Assembly (NCBI GenBank): GCA_043228905.1
Contig: JBHGNT010000006.1
Span: 8,618,001 to 8,682,000 of the forward strand
Reading direction: 5' to 3'
Origin: Azolla caroliniana
Lineage: Eukaryota > Polypodiophyta
Length of the DNA stretch: 64,000 nt
In this document: positions 36,101 to 45,219 of the stretch, piece after piece
Layout: every line of letters starts with the position of its first letter
How positions within the stretch are numbered: position 1 is the stretch's first letter
Notes under the pieces: generated by a model
What the model saw: only the letters and a program-made list of their open reading frames with translations
Database searches by the model: none
What the model was told of the DNA's origin: nothing
Translations under genes and position numbers: made by a program

Positions 36101-37237
36101 AACGTGTCGAACATCCTTCAGCAGCATTTTGCATCCGGTCGAGGTTGTCAACCACACGTCTCCTATGCCGGCGATCCGGCACGTACCTTCATTTCCCATC
36201 CGAACACAGCCATGCTCACCGGCTGTGTAGGATGAGAAGTATCTTCTTTCCGGGGTCAGGTGGAACGACGCTCCGGAATCGACCACCCAGGTCGTCTCAT
36301 CGCCGGCAATGTTTAGCTCACCTTCTTCGGTGATGAGCATGATTTCTTCCTCACTTGCCGCGAGTGCCGTCGTTCCTTTCCGGTCCTGCCCTCGCCGATC
36401 CGGACCTCTCCGGTCCGTGGCTCCCCGGTATGCACCGTTTCTCTCCGGTGACTTCTTCAAATCGGTGTCGTCGGCTCCGTTGTCCTTTTGGTAATGCCGA
36501 CAATTCTTCCGGAAGTGCCCCGGCTTCCCACAGTGGAAGCATGTGGGTCTTCCTCTTGACTGCGACCGGGTCCCCGACTTCTCCCGTCTTTGTGGACTCC
36601 GGTTCCATTGTCTTCCCCGTTCCGATTCGGTAAGCAGCGCCTTCGAGTCGGAGGCCGGTGCTTTATCTCTCCGACGCGCTTCTTCGTTCAAAATACTTGT
36701 CTTTACTGTTTGTAGGGACAAGTTATCTTCGGTGCAGGAGGTGCTGAGGGTCACCACCAAGTTCTCCCAGCTGTCCGGCAATGTACACATCAGGATGATG
36801 GCTTGCATGGCATCCTCCAACGGGAACTTGATCGCCGCAAGCTGGTTCACGAATCCCATGAACGTGCTTACGTGTTCCACCATACTCTCGCCGTCCCGGT
36901 ACTTGAGGTTCACTATCTTTCTCATCAGGGAGGTCCGGTTTAACGCATTCTTCCTCTCATAGAGGCCCGACAGCTTCTTCCACATCTCATAGGCGTTCGT
37001 ATCGTTCGCCACATGTTGCAGGACACTTACATCGACATATTGCCGGATCGTCGCTACGGCTTTCCGGTTCAGGAGCTTCCACTCCGACTCTATTACCCCC
37101 TTGGGTATCTCGGCATTGTCGATCGGTTCGTACAGGTCTCGGACGATGAGAAGGTCTTCCATCTTTATCTTCCAGTCGGCGTAGTTCTGTGAGTTCAACA
37201 CCATCATGCCCGGAGGCCCACTACCGCCGCCTTCCAT
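33161..37237 (-). CDS. Copia-1 gag-pol polyprotein, intact, 1358 aa
   Basis: The start is ATG 37237 (MEGGGSGPPGMM), just after the primer-binding site; the 29 codons upstream are open but begin at TTG and read through that site. Domains in order are copia gag (about 20-210), zinc knuckle CFHCGKPGHFRKNC (233-246), aspartic protease VVDSGASFHLT (Asp about 320), GAG-pre-integrase (about 420-485), integrase with FVTFIDDHSRK (about 524-534), RADNGGEY (Asp571) and LAERMNRT (Glu606), reverse transcriptase with LLYVDDMLIVG (YVDD about 1034-1037), and RNase H with STTEAEYMAA and CDSQSVIHLAKN. All catalytic residues are present and no stop or frameshift is seen, so it may be autonomous. The polyprotein would be cleaved by its own protease in cytoplasmic particles. 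Confidence 0.95.
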   Translation of the reverse strand: MEGGGSGPPGMMVLNSQNYADWKIKMEDLLIVRDLYEPIDNAEIPKGVIESEWKLLNRKAVATIRQYVDVSVLQHVANDTNAYEMWKKLSGLYERKNALNRTSLMRKIVNLKYRDGESMVEHVSTFMGFVNQLAAIKFPLEDAMQAIILMCTLPDSWENLVVTLSTSCTEDNLSLQTVKTSILNEEARRRDKAPASDSKALLTESERGRQWNRSPQRREKSGTRSQSRGRPTCFHCGKPGHFRKNCRHYQKDNGADDTDLKKSPERNGAYRGATDRRGPDRRGQDRKGTTALAASEEEIMLITEEGELNIAGDETTWVVDSGASFHLTPERRYFSSYTAGEHGCVRMGNEGTCRIAGIGDVWLTTSTGCKMLLKDVRHVPEVRLNLISAGRLDDEGYTGSIRNGVMKFSKGSLIVARARKINTLYLMNSRLCPEELNVAADTAGELWHKRLCHMSEKGMKRLAEDNLIPVKHVHLEKCTDCLAGKQNRTSFHSRPPTRRSAPLELVHTDVCQVETKSHGRAQYFVTFIDDHSRKLWTAPLKTKDQVLGVFKELHARVERESGKKLKAIRADNGGEYRGQFQEYCRSKGIRLEFTVPKTPELNGLAERMNRTIMERVRSMLAHAKLPKGFWAEAMSTATYVINRSPSVPLDGDTPQKVWTGKEVSYRHLKVFGCLAYVHVAKDRRGKLDPKTRPCIFLGYGDDEFGYRVWDPVDKKIFRSRDIIFMEDKTLADWESEKKMKSSKSTGEDKLYEEQSRPARDRLTLEDPAEDGEETEPAEEDENDTGTGPDPEMNSDEEEESEEPVTEAPERRYPLRERRAPRRFPEPEHVLLTDEGEPESFEEAKHDTQSRRWLSAMQEEMDSLHENHTYELVELPKGKRALRNKWVFKLKPGDAGNSPRYKARIVVKGFQQKKGVDFDEIFAPVVKMTSIRTVLSIAASKDLEVEQMDVKTAFLHGDLEEEIYMQQPEGFEKKGKEHLVCRLKKSLYGLKQAPRQWYRKFDSFMTDEGYHKTQSDHCVFVKKFEGGDFLILLLYVDDMLIVGRDQVKIRMLKKALQRTFSMKDLGPARQILGMHIIRDRKKKQLWLSQEKYVTKVLHRFNMSEARPVGSTLPANCKLSSKQSPKTKAEKEDMMKVSYASAVGSLMYAMVCTRPDIGYAVGVVSRYMSNPGKEHWNAVKWILRYLKGTANVCLRFGSGKPQLDGFTDSDMSADADTSRSTSGYVMTYAGGAVSWQSRLQKTVALSTTEAEYMAAVEAGKEIIWMKDFIRELGIQQEEYRLYCDSQSVIHLAKNAAYHSRTKHIQRRYHWIRERIEDKEFVLTKIHTDENGSDMLTKVLTPDKLEACRKRIGLERHPMPK

Positions 37238-37252
37238 TTTCTGTGTTACCGT

Positions 37253-37264
37253 GCTCTGATACCA
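37253..37264 (-). other. Copia-1 primer-binding site
   Basis: TGGTATCAGAGC on the element strand is complementary to the 3' end of plant initiator methionine tRNA, the usual copia primer. It lies 16 nt upstream of the gag-pol ATG. Confidence 0.9.
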
Positions 37265-37288
37265 GTTCGAAGGGGGTTTGACGCTATC

Positions 37289-38057
37289 AAACCTTTCGCC
37301 TCTCGGCCACAACCGAGACAACACGGATCAATGCAGCAGAAAATGGGAAAAAGACACAGAGAGACGAATACACAGGGTATAACGTGGAAAACCCTAAACG
37401 GGAAAAACCACGGGAGTGCACGACTCCAACTATCACTATACACTGGAATATACAATGGCGAGCTGCAAGGCGACGACCTTGAGCTCGCTGTCCTCGCCAC
37501 AGGCGGCGGTATTACACAGAGGCGTCGACCTCTTCGTTTCTATCTCTCTCTCTCGGCTGCTCTCACTTCTCATGAAAAATAAGCAACAACATTATAACTG
37601 TTTGCCCTAAGTCATATTTATACATATATGACTTTCGGGATATTTACAAATATAGCCTCAAGGGCTCTTAGCAAACATATTCACAAATATGTCCCTGCAT
37701 CCGGATCTCTCTCCGGGTACATTCGTCATCCGGCTCCGTAGCCGGGGTCTTCATCATCCGGATCCGTATCCGGGTACTCTTCATCCGGCTTCATGCCGGG
37801 TACTCTTCATCATCCGGATCCGTATCCGGGTACTCTTCATCCGGCTTCATGCCGGGTACTCTTCATCATCCGGATCCGTATCCGGGTACTCTTCATCCGG
37901 CTTCATGCCGGGTACTCTTCATCATCCGGATCCGCATCCGGGTACTCTTCATCCGGCTTCATGCCGGGTACTCTTCATCATCCGGTTCCGTAACCGCAAC
38001 CGGGCTTGCCGTCATTCATCTCCGGACATCCCATCCGGAGGGACCGTAATCCCAACA
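37289..38057 (-). repeat. Copia-1 5' LTR
   Basis: The partner of 32382-33150. The true 3' end may lie at 37279 (GCGTCA), 14 nt before the primer-binding site. Confidence 0.93.
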
Positions 38058-38377
38058 CTTTTCTAATAGTGGAGCGAACCATGCCAACGCTGAGCCACTT
38101 AACAAAGTGCCTACTAAACCCACTCGTGATGCATCGGTGGGATACCGGGAAGGATGCATTTGAATAACTAATCGTACCTGGTTAAGGAACCCTCTAAACT
38201 GCGATCGCGTTCCATCGAACTTCGTGGGAAGGCCAATCTTGGGTTCTTTATGAATCCCTTGTGTTCCGGGCCCTTGTTGTTGCATCGCTACGATGGTTGC
38301 TTCGAGTTGTTGCACGCGTAACGCAAGTTCCCCATGATGTTGTTGCGTTTGCTGCTTTTCTAAGGAGATTTGCTGAA
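38058..38377 (-). repeat. 320-bp gag duplication, copy flanking the Copia-1 5' LTR
   Basis: This is the partner of 32062-32381. It directly abuts the TG end of the Copia-1 5' LTR at 38057/38058. Confidence 0.93.
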
Positions 38378-38560
38378 GATCCCCCAACAACCGTTGGTTT
38401 TCTTGTTCCAAAGCATGGAACTTCTCTTTCAAGCATTGAAATTCCGAGAAAACAGATTGATATTCTTCAGCGCTAACAGTGGCCATGGGATGAAAGAAAA
38501 GAGGAATAAGAGATTAGTAGGAAATGAGAGAGACAGAAGGTAGGGCAAATCGGTTTAAAC

Positions 38561-38990
38561 TGTCAGGAACAATACTAAGACAGAGAAGGACTTAGTACTA
38601 AAAGAAGTATTAGTACTAAGAGAGGTGAAGAACTCTCGAGAGAAGGAAAGAGTGAGTGAGAGGGAGGGAGAGAGAGATCAAGAGAGAGAGAGAGTGATGA
38701 TAAGAAAAGATATATATTATGTGAAGAAAATGTACAGTAACTAGAAGGCTTAAGATTGGCGTTGAACCGATTTGGTTCGAAATAATGCCTTGTGCCTCCT
38801 TTTATAGTGTTCTAAGGAATACTCCTGAAGTTTCTAGAATGTTCCAGAGAAATCTAGAATATACATCAATTTTCTATAATAAAACATAAATGAAAATAAT
38901 ATTTTATGTATTACAATGTATAATCTAATGGTCAAGAGCTCGACCCATGTAGCATAAGGTCATGGGTTCGAGTCTTGCCATATCATGACA
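38561..38990 (-). repeat. Gypsy-1 5' LTR
   Basis: 430 bp, TGTCA...TGACA, partner of 27364-27808. The sequence just inside (GTTTAAACCGATTTGCCC on the element strand) does not match a primer site I recognise. Confidence 0.92.
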
Positions 38991-39233
38991 CTTATTATGT
39001 ACAAATCCTTGTAGGGACGCGATAGTTTCATCTTATGTGGATGCCCATTGACTCAAGAAAGGGAGAGGACGTCCATTGTTGGATGAAGGCTATTCCTTGT
39101 CTTTCAACTCCATCGGAGCCGCCCTTGAGGCCATCATATTGGCTCTTTAGAGTGGCTACAATTTCACTCCATATCTCTTGAAGTAACATTGTTGGTTGCG
39201 CGGTTTGGTTGGAGAAGACTCGTCTACAGCGTT
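38991..39233 (-). repeat. H2: LINE-B C-terminal tail, proximal copy
   Basis: It matches 44978-45219 closely. On the minus strand it encodes the end of LINE-B ORF2 (SNQTAQPTMLL...EIVATLKSQYDGL). It ends GCGTT directly before the Copia-2 5' LTR, and the distal copy has CCGTT at the same point. Confidence 0.9.
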
Positions 39234-39631
39234 TGTTGAGCGAGCAAGCTCAACCGGATTCAGATTGGTATCCGGAAACAACCGGCCGAATCGGGGAGCC
39301 GGATCGGAGAGCCAGATTAGAGCGTGAGCCGGAAGCCTAGTAGTAGCCTAGACTACTAGGTAATCATTGTCTCGTAGTTAGTGTCAGTCGCACTTGTATG
39401 CATTGAAGTACCTGTCAGTACTTCTATCAGTCCTTTATGGACTTGTATAAATAGTGTTGTTTAACATGTTGTATTTATAAAGTTTTATAGTTAATTTTTG
39501 AATATAGCTTTATGTTCAGCTCTCTCTGTCTCCTCCGTGTTTGAAGCTTTTCCATTAAATCTTCATCTCACTTTCTGTTACTATCTGGCTGAACCAGTTC
39601 TGTCTGATGCTTCCGCACAATAACATTCACA
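39234..39631 (+). repeat. Copia-2 5' LTR
   Basis: TGTTGAGCGAGC...AACATTCACA, with TATAAATA at 39446-39453. It is closer to the left half of the solo LTR at 45220 than to its own 3' LTR, which has an extra stretch of about 25 bp. Confidence 0.93.
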
Positions 39632-39725
39632 TGGTATCAGAGCGCGAGGGTTGAGATCCTCTGCAGCCAACACTTGCTTTCGTAAACTAACCCTAGAACC
39701 CGACAACAACAGATAGAGAGAAGAT

Positions 39726-42700
39726 ATGGACAGAGGAATGGTGAGTTCACTTCCAACAGAGAAGCTCGACCGGAGCAAGTACGCGTCCTGGTCCTATAAA
39801 ATGCACCAGTACCTGCTAGGGCATGGATATTGGAGCTTCGTGGAAGGAACAAATGAAGTAGCACCGGAGCCGTCACACAAAGACTTCCCACTATGGGAGC
39901 AAGGAGTGAGTCAAGTATTGTACTGTCTCGCGTCCGTGTGCATGATCAAATGCTCAGCTACATCAAGGATGCAAAGACGCCGAAGGAGGCCTGAGAAAAT
40001 CTACAGAAGATTTTTGCCGCAAGTACCACAACTCGTAAGTTGCAGCTCCAACAAGAGTTGAACAACATCCAAAAAAGAGACATGTCGGTTACGAACTAAC
40101 CACCAAGATAAAGGAGATTTGCGATGCACTCAGGTCCATCAACGTGACGGTGGATGAAGATGAGATGGTACAAATTTGCCTCGGTGATCTAGCACAAAGG
40201 TATGGGCCAATCCGGATAACGATCTGCACCCGGGAGAAACCACCGTCCTTCTTCGTCTTGCAATCGATGCTGATGGTCGAAGAAAACCAGGCGGGTGGGT
40301 CAAGGACCACTCAATCGGACGGCCGGATGCTGTACACGGAGACAAATCGGCCCCATGGACGTGGTGGACGAGGTGGGTCGGCATGCAATGGAGGCGGCTG
40401 ACAAGAGCAGGACCGGAGGCACAGAGTTTGTGCCGACAGTAGTTCCGGACCCTCCACAAGCAGGGGGAGTCAAAGAGGCGCCGGGAACCGGCAAGGAAAA
40501 GCCGACACGGAATGCTGGTACTGTGGCAAAAAGGGCCACAGGGAAAGTGAGTGCTGGAAGAAGTGCGCCGATTCGGACAAATCCGGATCTGGCAAAACCG
40601 GTCGAGAGAACTGGCAAAGCTTGCACTACGCAGAAGGATCCAAAACCGGGAAAACCGGTAAAAGGCCAGCCTTCGTGATGAAGCACAAGGCTAACTCAAT
40701 GAAGAAGACTACTTTTGGATCAGAGGAAGTATGGTATGTTGATTCCGGAGCGTCCAACCACATGACGAACCATGAAGAGTGGTTCTCTTTTTTGGAGAAA
40801 CCGGAACAACCGGGGATTGTCGAAACCTAAGACAACACCCCTCACCCAATTGTGCATGTCGGAGAAGTCCCTTTAAGCCATGTCGGACAAAGGGGGAAGC
40901 TGATGAACGTACTACACGTTCCGACTATCACAAAGAACTTGGTGTCAGTTGGACAAATCGTCGACCAAGGGATGCAGGTGCGGTTTACGCACCTAGGGTG
41001 CTTCATCAAGGAAGAGGGTCGGATAATTGCACAAGGGTGTAGAGACGGGAGGATGTTCATCCTCAACACTAATGATGTCGGTATCACTATGTTTGCGAAA
41101 GGGCAGAAGGTCGAATCGGACATCGACCGTTGGCACAAGCGGATTGGCCACGTCAATTATTGGAGGCTTCAAGACCTGCAATCGAAGGCTGAAATTTGTG
41201 AAGCCTGCCAACTTGGGAAGCAACACTGGCTTTCATTCCCCACCGATCAAAACTAGAGCCATAACAAGCTTAGTTTAATCCATTCGGATGTATGGGGACC
41301 GGCACAAAACGTTAGTCTTGGTGGGAGTCGGTATTTCGTCTCCTTCATTGACGACTACAACTGGCACACGTGGATCTACCTCATCGAGAGGAAGAGCGAA
41401 GTCTTCGAGTGTTTCCGGAACCTTCAAAGCTTGGTTGAATGGGAAACGGAGAGGAAGATAAGTGCCTGCGTTCGGATGGCAGGAAAGAATACTTTTCCGG
41501 CCAATTCAACAATTATCTGCAGCAGAACAGAATTCAGAGAGAATTTAGCTGCAGGTACACACCGGAGCAAGACAGTGTGGCCGAAAGGAAGAACCGGTCG
41601 ATTGTCGACGCGGCAAGGGCATTGCTGGAGGAGAAGACCATGCCCCATTTCTACTGGGCCGAGGTGGTCCGGATGACCGTCTACATCCAAAACCGGATCG
41701 GTGACAAGGTGTTAGCACATGAGCTGTATTTCAGGCGAAAGCCGAATTTGAGACACCTTCGGATATTCAGTAGCATAGCATATGTGCATGTACCGGATGA
41801 GAAGCGGAGGAAGCTGGATCTGAAGTCAGAGAAGTGCATTCTAGTCGGTTACTCGCATGAGCAAAAGGGGTATAAGTGCTATAACCCCTAGACTAGGCAG
41901 GTCTGAGTAAGCCGAAATGTCGAGTTTGATGAGACGGCATCATGGTACTCCTTACCGACTCCAACTCCTGACGAAGACCCGATTCCGGAAGATGAGGCTA
42001 GTGAGCCTGAGGAGGTTTAGGTAGAAGATGAAGTCTTCGGCACTCTAGAAGAGAGTCTGATCTCATTCCGACTAAGTGGACCGAATGAGCGGCTGAGTCG
42101 GGATGACCAGTCGGATGAGGAACCGGCGAGTAGTGGAGACTCTGCCGTGCTCTCCCCGCGCAAGGAACCAAGGAGACGGTTCACGCTCAAAGAGAAGGGG
42201 AAGAAGAAGATGCCGGAATACGAAACTAGCAACGTTGAGTTGGATCGGAGCGAATCCGACTCCAGAAAGGATGAAGGCGGATCTTCGGGAACGAAGTCTG
42301 ACCTGACCAAGAAGGGCCCCAAATTGGGTAATACCAAATTACGTTGGTCTTCCCGCCTGAAGAACCCTGTTATGCGGTACGGGTACAATGAGTACATGGC
42401 GCATCATTATGCGTTCATGACTAAGGTGGCGGAAGTGTGTGAGCCGGAGAGCTACGCAGAAGCGGCAAAGGACACAAATTGGTGTGCCGCTATGGAGGAA
42501 GAAATGCGGGCTAGATGCCAACGACACATGGGACCTCGTTGACCCTCCCCGACATTGTAAACCGATCGGTTGCAAATGGGTGTACAAGGTAAAGTACAAT
42601 GCCGAAGGTTTGGTTAACCGGTACAAGGCTCGATTAGTGGCAAAGGGATATGCATAGACCCAGAGAATCGATTACGACGAGACCTTTGCCCTGGTAGCGA

Positions 42701-43880
42701 AGATGACGACGGTTCGTGTGGTACTGACGGTTGTTGTGGCAAGGGGGTGGCATCTTCACCAGATGGACGTGAAGAATGCGTTTCTTCAAGGTGACCTTGA
42801 AGAACGGGTCTATATGATCCAACCTCCCGGTTTTTAGTCGCTTTATGGTCTGAAACAAGCCCCCCAAGCTTGGAATGCGAAGATCACGCACTGGTTGCGT
42901 AAGATGGGGTTTGTGACCTCTAAATCCTACTCATCATTGTTCATCTGGCAAGGTTCGGACGGTCCGGTTTGCATCTTGCTTTATGTAGATGATTTGGTCA
43001 TCACCGGACCCAGACTCAATGAAATCGGCCGAGTAAAGTCCCAGTTGTCGGACGCATTTGAAATGAAGGACCTGGGGGACCTTCATTATTTTCTTGGGAT
43101 CGAGGTGATCCGAACCCCCGATGGCATATTGCTCTCACAACAACACTATGTGTTGAATATGTTGTACAAGTTCGGTATAACGGAGTGCCGACCTGTCTCC
43201 ACACCCCTGGACCGAAACCAGAAGCTCTGTTCCAATTTCGGACTGGCCTGCGATGAGCAACGGTGCCGACAAATCGTCGGAAGCCTGATATACTTGACGA
43301 TCACTCGACCTGACCTCAGTTGCCCGGTCAGAGTGATCAACCAGTTCATGTAGAAGCCAACCGTCGAGCACCTTAAGTGCGCACACCAGATACTCCGGTA
43401 TGTGAGCGGCACGAAGGACTGGGGACTGTTATACCAGCATGGTATAACCGAAGAACTAGTCGGATATATAGATGCCGACTGGGCCGATGATGCATCAGAT
43501 CGTCGATCCACCTCCGGTTACATGTTTTCTCTGGGTAGCAGCAAAATGCAGCTAATAGTGGCTCTGTCGAGCACTGAGGCTGAATACTGGGGCACTACCA
43601 ATGCCACCTGTGAAGCCATCTAGCTTCGGCGACTGCTGCAAGACCTACGGTTTGAGGTCCCGACCCCAATACTACTCTATTGTAATAACATGAGCAACAT
43701 TCAGCTCGCCAAGAACCCCGTGTTCCATGTTCGGACGAAGCACATAGAAGTCCACTATCACTTTGTGCGTGAGCAGGTTTTGAGCGGTGAAGTAGAACTT
43801 CGGTATGTCTAGACGGATCGGCAAATTGCCGATATCTTCACCAAACCGCTCGGATCGGACAAGTTGCAACATTTCATTGA
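39726..43880 (+). pseudogene. Copia-2 gag-pol remnant
   Basis: Gag begins MDRGMVSSLPTEKLDR at 39726. A zinc knuckle (CWYCGKKGHRESEC, near 40515-40556) is in a shifted frame. The protease motif VWYVDSGASNHMT lies near 40732. Integrase shows SFIDDYN near 41345, RSDGRKEYFSGQF near 41472 and DSVAERKNRS near 41575; the usual Asn-Gly-Gly-Glu is Gly-Arg-Lys-Glu in this family. RT keeps LLYVDDLVITG near 42980. RNase H has DADWADD and SSTEAEY (43402-43623) and then a TAG. Stops near 41254, 41889, 42656 and 43622 and several frameshifts make it non-functional. Confidence 0.88.
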
Positions 43881-43910
43881 AATGCTTGGTGTTCAACATC
43901 TTGACGTGCA

Positions 43911-44528
43911 CTTGAGGGGGAGAAAAGGAAAGGGAACGGATGGCACCGGACAAGGAGTCGGAGAGGAAGAAAGAACCAACAAAGGGGGAGACAAGAGGAA
44001 AAAGGAAGCCGAGCTAATCGAAGGAGTTGACACATCTGAAAAGGTCGGAACAAGTGGCAACGGCAGCAGAGTCAAGAAGGACAGAGCCAACCGGAAGAAA
44101 AAGGCCAAGACCCGGACGTGGTCCGGTGTGGTGAAGGGCCTGAAACCGGAAGACGAGTTGGACAACAATGACTCAGACAAGAGATGGAATGAATCGAAGG
44201 ACACTGATTCGGTTCAAGATTCGGAGAAGTCAGATCAACTAAAGGCCAAGCGGACACGGACGCAGCGGAAGTTGACGCCAACACAAAGCAACCGACGGTC
44301 GACAAGCGCCGGAGTCGCAGCAACGAGGGAGCTGAAATGGGCTTGTTGAGCAGACAAGCCGACCGAGGAGGTTGAGGTGCGTAGAACCAGAAGGGTCGTG
44401 GAAAACAAGACCGGACTAGACGAGGAACGTGAGCGAGGCGGAGCAATGCCAGAAGGAGCCGGGTCGAAGAATCGGCTGCAGCGGACACTAACACCACGAT
44501 CCGACCTCAAGTTGAGCTTGAGGGGGAG
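43911..44528 (+). other. Copia-2 tail bracketed by two polypurine tracts
   Basis: CTTGAGGGGGAG occurs at 43911-43922, just after RNase H, and again at 44517-44528 next to the 3' LTR. The 594 bp between is mostly open in one frame (43864-44349) with Lys/Glu-rich, low-complexity text (GDKRKKEAEL, RANRKKKAKTRT). No known domain is recognised. Copia-3 has the same arrangement at 62019-62562. Confidence 0.75.
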
Positions 44529-44714
44529 TGTTGAGCGAGCAAGCTGAACCGGATCCGGATCGGCTGAATAAGCCTGAGCCGGATCGGTATCCGGATGGTA
44601 TCCGGAAACAACCGGTCGGATCAGGGAGCCAGATTGGAGAGCCGGATTCAAGCGGGAACTGGAAGCCTAGTAGTAGCCTAGACTACTAGGTAATCATTGT
44701 CTCATAGTTAGTGT
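44529..44714 (+). repeat. Copia-2 3' LTR, truncated
   Basis: It starts TGTTGAGCGAGC after the polypurine tract and follows the LTR to CATAGTTAGTGT, then switches to H1' (TATATATATG). GTGT (44711-44714) belongs to both parents. Confidence 0.9.
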
Positions 44715-45219
44715 ATATATATGTACATGTTTTTATTTAACTATGTAGATAATGTATAAACATGTGTATGTGTGTTATTATGTCAAAGGAATATATGTAG
44801 ATATTGTGGCGGTCACATGTGGTCCATGTGACCGCCACAATATGCTTATTTGTGTTTGAAAGTTCCATTTTAAAAGGGGGGCACGTATATTTAGGATTTT
44901 AGAAAGTTTTCTTTTAATATTTTATTTTATTTTTCCAAAAAAATCCTTCCATTAGTTATAAAATTTTACAAATGAGATTATTATGTACAAATCCCTGTAG
45001 GGACGCGATAGTTCCATCTTATGTGGATGCCCAATGACTCAAGAAATGGAGAGGACGACCATTGTTGGATGAAGGCTATTCCTTGTCTTTCAACTCCATC
45101 GGAGCCGCTATTGAGGCCATCATATTGGCTCTTTAGAGTGGCTACAATTTCACTCCGTATCTCTTGCAGTAACATTGTTGGTTGCGCGGTTTGGTTGGAG
45201 AAGACCCGTCTACACCGTT
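44711..45219 (-). repeat. H1'-H2': LINE-B 3' flank and tail, distal copy
   Basis: It aligns with 27131-27363 followed by 38991-39233, without Gypsy-1, so it shows the empty Gypsy-1 target. It differs from the proximal copy by scattered substitutions and one 39-bp palindromic insertion. It ends with the CCGTT target duplication of the solo LTR. Confidence 0.92.
44805..44839. repeat. 35-bp perfect palindrome insertion flanked by ATAT
   Basis: Arms TGTGGCGGTCACATG and CATGTGACCGCCACA (15 bp, no mismatch) around the loop TGGTC. ATAT flanks both sides (44801-44804, 44840-44843), while the other copy of the duplication has a single ATAT (27221-27224) and no palindrome. Confidence 0.9.

Larger units (their letters stand above)
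32382..38057 (-). mobile_element. Copia-1: young, apparently complete Ty1/copia retrotransposon
   Basis: Two 769-bp LTR copies (32382-33150 and 37289-38057) show one difference by eye (T32417 against C37324). Between them lie a primer-binding site, one uninterrupted 1358-codon gag-pol frame and a polypurine tract. Near-identical LTRs mean recent insertion. Instead of a 5-bp target duplication it is flanked by 320 bp of duplicated gag, and the 3' LTR appears to lack its last 10 or so bases. It is in the same orientation as its Gypsy-1 host. Confidence 0.95.
31339..38486 (-). pseudogene. Gypsy-1 gag, split by Copia-1
   Basis: The ATG is at 38486. The N-terminal part (38058-38486) has a coiled-coil-like stretch (FSEFQCLKEKFHALEQE) and the start of the capsid-like domain. 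The C-terminal part (31339-32381) has the retrotransposon gag core (ALAWFAPLLEKESPLLNNF, RQGDRPASAYAADFRLLA) and the zinc knuckle CLYCGGPGHIAINC. Both parts contain the same 320 bp (38058-38377 and 32062-32381), so sequence is duplicated at the Copia-1 insertion. Without the insertion gag would be about 1.3 kb with no obvious other break. Gag packages element RNA into particles. Confidence 0.88.
27364..38990 (-). mobile_element. Gypsy-1: chromodomain Ty3/gypsy retrotransposon, interrupted by Copia-1
   Basis: Related LTRs (27364-27808 and 38561-38990) have TGTCA/TGACA termini. The minus-strand order is gag, protease, RT, RNase H, integrase, chromodomain, which is the chromovirus layout. The uninterrupted target survives at about 44976-44980, and the flanks (CTAT on the left, CTTAT on the right) fit an eroded 5-bp duplication. 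Copia-1 occupies 32382-38057 inside gag. Pol has stops and at least one frameshift, so the copy is dead. Confidence 0.92.
39234..44714 (+). mobile_element. Copia-2: decayed Ty1/copia element with truncated 3' LTR
   Basis: 5' LTR 39234-39631 (398 bp), primer-binding site TGGTATCAGAGC at 39632-39643, broken gag-pol 39726-43880, a tail of about 0.6 kb between two polypurine tracts, and a 3' LTR that starts at 44529 but stops after about 186 bp, where it is fused to H1' sequence. It belongs to the same family as Copia-3 (shared SSLPTEKLDR gag start and tail). Confidence 0.92.

Noticed and set aside
33582-36962. Several plus-strand frames of more than 100 codons
   Set aside because: All are antisense shadows of the Copia-1 gag-pol frame, which alone shows domain motifs.
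39726-39950. Independent host gene starting MDRGMVSSLPTEKLDR
   Set aside because: It follows a copia LTR and primer-binding site and matches the gag start of Copia-3, so it is element gag.
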